A stretch of 64,000 bases of DNA, taken from assembly GCA_016647705.1 (NCBI GenBank), contig CM028335.1:5844579-5908578 (forward strand), written 5' to 3'. Both the position numbers and the translations under genes were made by a program. Source of the stretch: Eucommia ulmoides. Its lineage: Eukaryota; Streptophyta; Magnoliopsida; Garryales; Eucommiaceae. This document shows positions 24,401 through 36,500 of this stretch, in pieces (the stretch's first letter is position 1; the number at the start of each line of letters is the position of its first letter). The notes under the pieces are model-generated. The model was not told where the DNA came from, did not search any database, and was given only the letters and a program-made list of their open reading frames with translations.

Positions 24401-27400
24401 CTGTAAAGAAAGGAAACAAAATATTGTGGGAGGAAAAATGAAAGGACTGATGCTAAGCAGTCTATTAGCTTAGCACCGCTTGGTAACATTTGTTTGAAGA
24501 ACTTGTATCATTAAAAAAAAATTAATTCAAGAAAAAAATTAGTAGATGATACCTTAAGTTTTAGGGGGAGGGAGTGATTTTTATTTTTTTTATAAATAAG
24601 GGTATTTTTGGAATAACAAAAATGAAAAATGGGGTTTTCCTAAAAGATTTACTGTAATGTGTGGTATTCATAAAAAAATTTGGGGGGCAAAGTGGGAATA
24701 GCTCCAATTATTCCTATGAATTTTTTTTTCATCCAAAAGACTTTTATATATGGTAATTTCTTCATCCAACTAAAAAAAGTATTACTAAATGGCTATGAAG
24801 CACGGACACCGCACACGACACGGACACGACACGAGACACGACACGGACATTACAATTTCTCAAAAATACCGACACGGACATGGCAAGGACACATTAATAA
24901 ATAAATAAATATTTTATATATGTTACGTCAATAAATAAATATTTTTATATATGTAAGCCTAATTAAGAAAGACATGTGTCATTAAGCAAATTCATTCAAC
25001 AAAAATCATTGAGCTAATAATCATAAATCTTCAAAGTTTAAACTAACATTCACATTTAAAAAATTCCTATAAATAAAAGCAAGAAGACACAAAAAAATGC
25101 TCGAGGTCGATTAATTGATTATTATATTACCATATTTCATCGGTGAATAAGACGGTTGACTTTCTATCTTTCTCATTTTCGTTTTTCCAATTATTAAAGA
25201 CCCGTTTAATAGGGTTATTTATTATCAAATTACAAGATATACCCCTTAAATAATAATGTAATTAAAGTAAGTTAATAAAAAAATTACAAAACTGACCCCC
25301 TGAAAAAATCACGACACGATATTCCAAAATGTCCGACACGTTTATTTCGCGTGTTGAAGCCGTGTCAAAATATAAAATAAAAAATAAAAAATCTGGACAC
25401 GCCTCGACACGTGTCAGACACTTGTCTGCTGTGTGTCGGCCGCGTGTCGATGTCCGATACATTTCGGACGCCGACACTCAGGGCAGAGTGTCGGTGCTTC
25501 CTAGCTAAATGGTGTTTTAGTATTCTAGGGAAGTTTAAGAACCTGCAATATAGCACTCCACGAAGGTCCTGGAGAGCATCAGGGGATAAAATTTGGCAAG
25601 ATTTTCAGCTTTTAGATGAGGGAGAACTGCAAGTTCATCTGCCCATGGATATGTTTGATCATGTAGCAACAGCGAGCAGTAGTACCTAGCCTGCTGATTT
25701 GGTTGCTGGAACTTGAAATTTTGATACTCTTTTGTCACCAATTCCTGTTAGGTGTAAAAATTACAACAATTTACCCGTCTTTTCACCAAAAAAATAGGAA
25801 CGAGGACTGAATTGATCAAATATCGGCATTCCTTAACAAACAGAAGCAAAAACATTGCACCATCAAACAGGTAAAGTCACGACAATGAAATTTAAGGAAA
25901 AAAGGACAAAATTCACATATGGGGTCAAGCAGAAGAAAGGCCAGGCATCAAAATTCCAAAACAAACAGGCCGAGTTAGTGTTCGGAAGCACTGAATTGAA
26001 GCCATGAAATTTAATTTCAAAATGGACGCGTGTAAATTTTTAGATTTTTACATGCTTTCATTTTCCATTTCCCATTCCAATACTGAGGAATTAATTTAGG
26101 TAGCGTTTGGTTTCATAGGATTGGAGTCACAGAATTGGAATTCAAAAAGAATGCATCAAAAACTCGATAAATTTCCATGCGTTCAATTCGGAGGCTCCAA
26201 TATCTTACAACCAAACACTACCTTAGTATTGTTGTATATGGAACTGGAAGCTGAAAGGGAAACAAAGAATGATGAATCTCTAGTACAAGGAATTAGCTTT
26301 GCAATCTCCACTCCTGTTTGACAATCTCCACTCCTATTTGACTCTTTAATTGAAGAAAGAATGGAAATGGAGGCGTAACAAGGAGGCTTAACTCTTTTAT
26401 TGAAGAAAGAATGGCGATGGAGGCCTAACAAGGAGGCTAAATGATAGGGATCAATACAATAGCTAAGCCTTTTATTTAACAACGGAAGATTACAAAGAAA
26501 ATCCAAGCATTCAAGAGGCTTGAGAACTCTCCAAATGAGTTGAACTCAATACAAACTCAGTACAAAATAATTCGATACCAATCCCAATTCCCATTACCCT
26601 CCTTATATTCTCACGAACCTCTCTCCCTAACAGAATTGTAAACAAATTCTTAACATAAACTGTCTAACAGAATGTCTAACAACCCTTAATCTGCTCTACC
26701 CAATTTTCCCTTGCACCAAGGACTTGTGGCATAACACTAAACTAACAAGCCCTGATATTCCTTTACCCTGTTATAACTATGGATGACAATTGAACCTGAA
26801 ACGACGGGTAACCGAATTGAACTAAAATGTATGGTCTTGAAACCGATTAATTGGTTTTGGTTACGGTTTTAGTTTCGGAATTGAAAGCTGAAACGGTTTT
26901 GGATTTGGGATAGTAATAGTGAACTCAAACCACGTAACTCCTATTTTAGATATATTTTTATTATAAATATTACCTTCACTTTTTTAGTTATTTACATCTT
27001 GACCCCTAGTGTATATGTGTGTGTATATGTGTATATATATGTTATAGGATTAATTTTACAGCAGCCCTCGTATATACATATATATATGTGTGTGTGTTAT
27101 AGGATTATTTATCGATTTATTTTTTTCAGTACATGTGAATTTTATGTATTTATTTTAATAATGGTTGTGAAGTTTATTGTAACAATTAATAATTTTGTAG
27201 TTAGGTTTTGTTTCTTCGATTTTAGTTAGTTTTTTGTTTATATACAAAAAACAACAGTTCACTGTTTCACGGTTTCGGTTTTGATTTTGATTATGATTTT
27301 ATATAAAATTAAAAACTTTAGTGGGTTCGTGCTTTTAGTTTTGGTTTTATATAAAATTAAACAGTTTGGTTTTAAAATCGTTTTCTAAAACATAGGTGAT

Positions 27401-30400
27401 TTATGGTTCGGTTTTGGATTTAGTATATGCCTAACTATTTTGGTTTTAATTTCTAGAGAAACCGGCCCAAAACCAAACCGTTTCCGAGTTATAACTCGAT
27501 CTGAAGTTAATTGAAGCAATATCTTTAAGACAACGTTTGGGAACATGGAATTGAAGCCATGAAATTGGAATTTGAAATGTAAAATTCAAATTTTTATATG
27601 CGCTCATTTCTAATTCCAAGGCTCCAATTCTATGCAACCAAACACTACCCAAGTTCCTTAGCATCTAATCGACAGCAAAAGCAAACCGAAATAAGCGGAG
27701 AGGAATATAGAGGTCAAGTCCTAAGCATTAAATAGGAAAACTATCAAACTACTGTTATACGACATTTTAAGGTCTAATATACGCTCATAGCATAAGATAA
27801 TAAAATAAATGAAGACAGACATGCAGTTATCGGTCATACGGTAAAGTAACGTTCCTTACCTTGATAATAGAGAATCTGTCGGGTTTTACTTCAAACTTTG
27901 CGATTTTCTCCACTACTGTTTCCAATAAGATCCTCAATTTGTGATTATATCCAAGTGCCGTCACCTAAAAGCGGGAAAAGAAAACAAATTTTATTTTATG
28001 TAAAATTTGGATGGAAAACTTAATTTCACCAGTTTTTTAGCATTTTCCGTCAAGTTATGGAAAATGTTAGTTCTTCCATAAGTAGGAGGTGAAGGGTAGG
28101 TTTTTAAATTAGAGGGGGCAAAAGGACACAAGATCGAAGTAAAAGGGTGTAAAAGGCAAGTGACCCAAGAACAAAGGAGAGTACCTGAAAACCGTAATCA
28201 GTATTACTTATGGCATAGTATAAACCAGCAACCTGCGCATAATAAGCTGAAAGACGCAAAACAAAGAGAAAATAATCAGCAGGTAAAATATGAAATATCA
28301 AACTTTAATGTACAAAAATCAAATAGCTATAAAACTGTTAAGCAAAATACCTAATCCGACCTCCCAGCGGGAAAGGATGAGGGAGGAGGCAGTGATCATA
28401 ACTTCCTCAGTTCTCTGCTCATCCCCCATCCAATAGAAAACCAAAGGGAAAAGATCATGCAGCTAGGCATGCATATCTTTAGGATTTGTTTGGGTGAGGT
28501 ATTTGAAGAAGGAATTAGATTCGTAAGAGGCATTTTCAAAATTTGTTCAATGATTCTGTTGGCCATGTTTTGGCAGCAATTGTCCCGTGGCAGAGGCCCG
28601 GGGGATGGTTCGGGTCACAATTGAATGTCGTGAGCGCTTGTATGTGCTCTTGAATACACTATAAGGCTAGGGTATGTGCATTTTCTAACACCAATTGATT
28701 TTAGAATGACTGGTAATGCTTGAGGTCCTACATATTCTCTCAAGAAAATTTTACAAATCCCTTTTTCAAGTCAAAAACTCCATTCAACCCAAACACATTG
28801 TTGTAATAACTGAAGGTAGAAAAATAATTTTTCAGCCACTTGTTCTCACCATACTCATTCAAGTAGTCCATCAGCAAACGCGTAAAGATGTCGGTGAGAA
28901 CAACTGCTTCAGGGGAGTTACCAGCATTTGGACAACGGAAATTTAGCTTCACATATGCCTTGGGAGTGGAGAATACTGTATCAGGCTTGTACCATAATTT
29001 TGAATACTGTGAGTTCCTCAACAGTTGTGGAACTTTCATCTGTCACAAAGGTAAATTGCTTCAGTGAACTTGGGAACTCTAAATTATATTGTCTTCAATT
29101 TCAAACACGGCTGCATGAAGATATTATCAACCTTATCTGCTACATTCTTAAGAGATAAATCAGTTGGAATGAACACATTTGGTGCGGGTAGATGCAAATG
29201 TTCATCGGGAGCTCTCTCCATCCATTGCTGCAAACAAATACAAATTACTATGAAATTTGTTATCTGAAAATGTTCTTTTCTGACCAAGGTCAGTAGGAAA
29301 ATGCCATACCAAATAACGTCAAAACGACAAACCTGAATCAGCGAAGCAGGAAGTTTCTCAAGGGAATATGCAGTTCCATACCACGGCTCAGTCATGTCAG
29401 TATGCCCCTCAAAATTTGTGGACTCCCAAAAAATTCTATTGAAGGAAGAGCTTATTGAAACTATTAAAGATGACTAAAAAATGAAATAATTCCCATATAC
29501 ACATAATTTTTTTAACAAAAAAAGAAGAAGGAATATATGCTATTTAATATTAAAAAAAATATCATAAGGCACACAATATGAATTGTTCAGCAAACATTTA
29601 CAAGTCAAATATAGTTAGAAGAAGACGACTGTCTATGTTTGAAAAATGAGGCAGCATGCACACTTACATCTGCACGCAACCCTCCAATTGAAAATGGCAG
29701 AGAATTTTAGAAGCGTGTTTTTTTTTCCGGGTATGTGCTTCCTTATGAAGAGAGTTCATGAATTTTAGAAGTCATATGCTATTTACTTCTTATGGTGCAA
29801 ATCAAGTCATTTACCACTGATGAAATTAATAATTGTACAAATAACTAATTCAGCTGACCTATTCAATTTTATCAAAGAAAATACTTCATTTAAGCCCTTA
29901 AGGTACGTTTGTGTGAGACAGTGAACATACAATTTAGTCTAACAGGTGTCGGCTATAAATACAGGTTGACCAAGTATGGTTATAAAGTTTCTTAGACATC
30001 ATTAGCTTCCAATACAATAGCAGTGACTAACAGAAATTCTAGCAGCAAGACATTTTAAGCCCAAAACGTATGAACCGATTTCTGAATTATACTCCTGTTT
30101 TAACTTGAATTATTCTTTTATGGAGGATAGGAATCAAGTAAATTGCACTATATGAAGTTCATGTGCCTTGTTTATCTATGTAACCATTACCAGTCAACCT
30201 AAAACCAGTTTACAAACAAGACCGCAAATTAAGAACGTCACATATTCGATATGAGTAGGATAAATCTATAAGGAAATTAAATTTAATATCTACAATGATG
30301 CAAATGCGTATACTCATATATAGGCTGAAGGTGAAATAATTAAACTCACCTGACGTTGTTTGGGGTGAGCTCATTTAGTACTGATTGAATTAAATCAGGA

Positions 30401-33400
30401 CTAAACTTCGATGGCAAGGACGATCTTACAAGCCAATCGTTTGGGGGATACAACTGAAAACAATATTGAATATCAACATAGGCTATTACACTCCATGGTT
30501 GAAGTAACTAAAATCTGAAAATATATTGCATGCCAGAAGTCTTACACCAAAGTAATGCACGATAATGTCTATATGTTTGTCCATTAGTTATATATTTATC
30601 TACATTTTCCACTCGCATAAAAACCCAAGCAAGAGCTATTGGTGCACAAGTAAAGTATCGGTCATCAAACTGAATCTATACTTTGTCCGCATAGATTAAC
30701 AAATGATTCATCAGAACACAATTTAAGTTATAAGACCATAAGACTATGCTATTGTAATCATGTACATGCGACATTAAATCTGACTACTGCATGCATATCC
30801 AAGAATATAAGCAAAACTTCCATTCTAGATCATTTTTGAAGACAACAAAAATCCATGGACTGGCCCCATGAAAAAGGTCTTTATATAATTATCCTGAAAT
30901 ATTAAACATGCATGTGTAATCTCCAGAATTGAAGCTTTTATGAAGAAAACTACTCCCACTCGCAAAAATCAAGGTATGATCTTTTAAAATACCTGCATAT
31001 TTGACGCCACATTAACTACATAGTCAATGGGACGAATCTTGTCCTGATAATGGAAAACTGTCTCGCAAATGGCTGAAAGCTTCATAGAGAAATTTAATAT
31101 AGAGTTAGAACAGCTAAAAAGCAAACTGAGGCAACTCAGACTCAAGAAATGCAAAAGAAGGTATAAAGTATAGCACTAAGAAAATCAAAGTGCTAAGTAC
31201 TTCAGATTCCAAATAATTGTGTATGAGAAATATAGAAATAACAAAACTACCATTTCTGCAAAATAAATCACAAGAAGACATTACATGCAAGATAATTGAC
31301 ATGACCCTATTTAACTATTTCAATCCCTGCCATCAGCACTAAGTTAGGAAAAGGATGATGGTCATTTGAGCATATCATACCAATCCAACATATGTAAACA
31401 ATGGGATCCGTCACTAAAACAGCTGTCAAGTATAAGGAGACAGGCAAAAAGTAAAGCAAAGTTAAGCACAAAAATTGTCATTATAAGAAGACTTTATGAC
31501 ATAGAGCACAAGGGAAAGGGGGTCACATCAGAAAATAGGCACAAGGAACATTAATGATGGGAATGAATGCACGCACCTCATCAAATATCCATTTGCATAC
31601 GCCAGATTGCTGCAAAAGTTGAATATATTTGAAAAGTAGTGCCACAATATCCTCAACATGTTCTGCCAAAAGGATGGGTCATGGAAGCAATCATTATTAG
31701 AATAACGAGATGGTTCCAATTAAGTCCAACGTCCATAAAAGTAACATTAACCAAAACTTCCAACCCCCACCCCATGTTGCTCTCCCCCTAACCAAAAAAG
31801 AAGTTGAAACACAGACCATGACCAGCATCAGTCAGATCAACAACCACTTTGAAGAAAGCAAACTCGGAAGTCGAGTCTGATTCACCAGCAAACAAACTCG
31901 TAGCCCAACCTAAACAGGAAAAAAAAAAAAAAAAAAAAGGATAATTAGTTAAGTCAAGAATTCTGCTCTACAAAAAAGATTAAAAAAAAAGTAAAATCCC
32001 TCAGAAGCAAAGTGGGACATAAGTGAGGACTGGACCAGGGACTTGTTGAAGTCTAGAAGGTCCAAAGTTTGGAGCGTCTAAGAAGCATGTAACTTTTTTT
32101 TAGTGAAGAAGGTTTCGGTTGAAACTAATAAATTGAAAATGGAATTTGGTTTTGAGAAGTCTTAATTTAGAAGGATGGTGCTGCTAAGATTAATCTACAA
32201 TCCTATCATGTGTATTTGATTAGTGAAGAAGGTCTTGGTTTAAAATTAACAAATTTGACAATGCAATTTGGTTTTGCAAATCATATCCAGCTTTAAACTT
32301 CAAATTGTTTAAGCAGTGTCATATAGCAACTACACAGAAAACCAGACCATAATGCGAATAGGCCATACTCAAATGTAGTGTAAAAGGGTGTGAGGGGAAG
32401 ACATGAAGCTTTACAAGTAGATCATAGAGGTAACCGAAGTCATACTAAATTTGAAATTACACTTAAACCTAGAATTTGACTTAGCAGTGTGTGTGTGCAA
32501 CTAGAATCATTCACAGAAAACTGAAACTTGAAGTTTGTAAGGATGTTAAGAATTCACCCAATTTTTTTAGAACATAAAATGGAGACCCTTCTCCTTCATG
32601 CCCAATCAAGTGACCAAGATATGTACTCGGCCCTTCCTTGTAATGATGAATGCCTGGAGTTATTGGCCATATAACTCTCAACTTGTGACCTTGCTTTATT
32701 GGAACAGCTTTCACAAGAATCTAAATGCCAAATACAACAGTCCATGAGAAATAAATGAAATGGAAAAAAATATAAATATTTTTAATAAAAAAACTTTTGA
32801 GTTATTTAATCGTGAAAAGAAGTGTTTAGATATTTTAACTATGCCGAACATTTCTATCCAGCGTTTAGGAATACAAAAGTTTAACTTTCCAGCAACAGTC
32901 CACTATTCCTAAACGTTACAAATAATGACACTAAAATCAAATACATTGTAAAAAAATATATATAAATCAAGTTTTTACGCAAATCCGGTTTGCTCTACGG
33001 TATATTTAATGCTTACAAGGTGGAGTTTGGCTAGTGCTTTTGTTTCCGTACACCACCAATAGCAGTACAAACTATGATCTTTTTAATAGAGAAGTATACT
33101 AGTCCAAAAATACCTGAACATGCTCAGGTGTGCAAGGTTGCCCACGAAAACGGAGCCAACTTCTATCAGTATTTGTAATTTCCTGAAATTTGGTCTGCAC
33201 TAGGCTTTGCATTTTATCAAGGCTCTCTAAATGTTTGCATAAAAATATTGAATTGTCATACTTTATAATCAAATGTATCACATTAACACCGTTAAAGACT
33301 AAAATCACAAGCCAACCATTAACCTTTTGCATAAACAACCAAATGCATGAGGTTTGCTGAATAGTTCTCTCCATAGAATTTGAGAAGTTCACACCTTGTG

Positions 33401-33483
33401 TCCACCCCCGATGCTTTTGGACGTACCTCCAAAGTATCCCAATTTCCTATAAATGTTGACAATATTGTGTTTTTTTTTTTTTT

Positions 33484-33514
<31 letters not shown>

Positions 33515-36500
33515 GGGGGAGAACAAATATAAGAAAGATTTATGATTTGAAGTTCTCACCTTCTCAAAGACAGTATAAAGTATAAACCACATATTACCAA
33601 GACCATATGGAGTACAAGAGTTCATTCTATTTGGAGAAAATTGGAACAAAAAGAATAAATAAAACATAAACATTTCGACAAGATAGGTATGCACGCCGAA
33701 AGAGTATCCAAGAAAGCACTCACCACATACCAAAGAAATCCGTCCTATCACTCTTACAAAATGGACAAAAATAAAACGCTTTAGTCCATGTTTAATAACA
33801 TCATGGATTTTCAAAAAGAAATGATTAGAGCTTATGCTATCTGGTTGATGACCGGTAAAACCCAATAAAAGTGGGGTCAAGGTTCTTTGCTTCTACGAAG
33901 GGAATCTAAACAAGGAAGTTATGCAAGAAAAGCTGCATAGTTTAACTTGTAAATCATAATGAATCTTCTATAGAATACTGATATGCACCAAACAGTAACT
34001 AAGAAATTTATTTAACAATCTAACGATTACAAAGATAAACCAAGCATTCGAGAGGTTTGGGAACTCTCCAACCAAGTAATTCGAGAGAAACTCTCCAAAT
34101 AAGCTAAGCTCAATACCAAACCATTATCAATTTCTCCCCCCCCCCACTGACCTCATTCTCCTTTTTATAACCTTCTCACACAGGACAATCCAAAAAATAG
34201 AAGAAAACAAAGGGAACTGAAAACTTGCAATTATTAGGAATTTCAAAACATAATGTATAAAGTCAATGTTGAACCTAATCAAAACCAGCAATAAAAAAAC
34301 CATAAGTTCAGTTGCATCCAGTCCCACAGATCGGACACTTAAATCTTCCTAAATATCAATTGGCATAAGGAATGCTAAAAAAATGCAAACCTGTAAAGGA
34401 TATAGGGAAAGAAGAAAATTATATTAATAATTTCTGTACATTCAGAATGAGCCTTATTCTCCTAATTATATAGCCGCAGGAGCAGGCTAAATTAGGAAGA
34501 ATATTATTGAAATAAATAGGCTTAATAAAACCCTACAATAAAGATACCAAAAATATAAATTAACGCCTAAATATAATATTTCAACACTCCCCCTCAAGCT
34601 GGGGCAAAAATGTTGATGAGCCCTAGCTTGCTAATAGCTGACTGAAGGAGAGATGGTCCTGTAGACTTGGTGAACATATCAGCAGCCTGTTCTGAAGATG
34701 GGACGAAGGCTGGTGTGATGACTCCTGATTGGACTTTTTCACGAATGAAGTGGATATCCACCTCAATGTGTTTCGTTCTCTCATGAAGAACTGAATCTGA
34801 GGATAACATTATGGCAGACTTGTTGTCACAGAACAACTTAGATGAGTTTCCAACGGGAAGTCCTAACTCAGTCAAAAGGGAACGAAGCCAAAGGAGTTCA
34901 CATGTTCCTTGAGCCATAGCGCGATACTCAGCTTCGGCAGAAGATCGGGAAACGACGGACTGCTTCTTACTTTTCCACGAGATTAGATGTCTTCCGTTAA
35001 AGGTACACAGACCAGAGGTCGAACGTCTATCGTCCTTCGATCCTGCATAGTCAGCATCTGTAAAGCAAGAGAGTCCCTCCTGTATCCCTGACATATAGAA
35101 GAGACCCAGACCGGGGCATGTTTTGAGGTACCGAAGGATATGGTAGACAGCATCCATGTGTAATGTACGTGGTGAGTGCATAAATTGGCTCACAACACTG
35201 ACAGCATACGTAAGATCTGGCCTTGTATTAGTCAAGTAGATGAGATGTCCCACAAGTCGCTGATATACTGATGGATCTGATAATAATTCTCCCGAGTCTG
35301 TTGTTAACTTAAGGTTCGGATCCATGGGAGTGGAGGCTGGTCTATATCCAAGCATCCCAGTGTCTTGAAGAAGATCAAGAGCGTATTTCCGCTGCGAGAG
35401 AGAGATACCTTTCCGAGACCGAGCAACCTCAATACCGAGAAAGTAGCGGAGATGACCCAAATCCTTGATGTCAAAAATATGTCCGAGATCTTTCTTTACC
35501 TGCTGAATGCCTGGTGCGTCATCTCCGGTGATAATAATATCATCCACATAGACTGAGATAATGATGCACCGTCCCTGGTGTTGGCGACGGATGAAGCAAG
35601 TATGATCTGAGTGACACTGGATAAACCCCATAGTGAGGATGGCTTCGCTGAATCGATGGAACCATGCACGAGGAGACTGCTTAAGTCCATAGAGGGATTT
35701 TCGGAGTCGACAAACTTTGCCTGAATACTCCCCGTGAGACCGAAATCCCGGTGGAGGCTCCATATAGATAATCTCAGTCAGGGCACCGTTAAGGAATGCA
35801 TTCTTGACATCCAACTGGTGCAGTGGCCAAGAATGAGATGCAGCCAACGAAATAAGAAATCGGACAGTAGTCAATTTAGCAACCGGGGCAAAGGTGGCAC
35901 CGAAGTCTTTACCCGGGATTTGTGTGTAGCCCTTAGCAACAAGCCGGGCTTTGTACCGATCAATCGAACCATCAGCTAGATATTTCACACTGAAGACCCA
36001 CTTACAACCAACCGGCCGTTCACCAGGCGGCAAATCAACCAAGTCCCATGTATGATTCCGCTGTAGGGCATCCATCTCTGCTTGCATGGCGGCAACCCAC
36101 TGTGGATTCTGGAGGGCCTCATAAACAGAGCGAGGAATGACAACCGAATCAATATTTCCAAGGAAGGATTTATATTGATCTGAGAGACCCTGAAAAGACA
36201 AATACTTGGAAATCGAATGATTAGTAGAACATGAAAGAAGGTAGCGGGATGGTGGGTGACGTTCCCGAGTCGGGTAACGGCGGGGAACAGGGTCAAAGAT
36301 AATGGGAGAAGAAGAGATACCTGAGTCCGGAGAAGATGTCGGCAGGGGATGTGAGACACGTGGACGACGAGAGTAGACTCGTAAGGGGGTGGGTGAGGTA
36401 TTAGGTAGGGGATGGGATGTGGGCGGGGAAGATATATCTAAGACAGGAATAGGACGCGGAAGTGGAGTATGATCCCCAGGAGTGGGTGCCTGAATAGGTA

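Larger units (their letters stand above)
25745..27859 (-). other. Peptidase intron 19
   Basis: Holds family C MITEs (25976-26090 decayed, 26099-26222 intact, 27531-27650 decayed), a segment at ~26450-26650 resembling 34008-34330, and TG/TA-rich microsatellite DNA near 27010-27100. Confidence 0.75.
27965..32557 (-). other. Peptidase introns 10-18
   Basis: Nine introns of about 90-910 bp separate exons 11 to 19. They are AT-rich, with branch and pyrimidine tracts near acceptors, for example a T-rich run (transcript sense) just before exon 11 at 31921-31938. I saw no transposon in them. This is the least disturbed part of the gene. Confidence 0.7.

Noticed and set aside
31817-31823. Alternative exon 11 donor GCTG|GTCATG
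   Set aside because: Keeps phase but loses the conserved Gly-His before Glu-His; the donor six bases further restores AGHEH.
33389-33880. 163-codon minus-strand ORF with poly-Pro/poly-Lys
   Set aside because: The poly-residues are the C26/A24 tract; the only real coding part here is exon 8 (33324-33446), in another frame.
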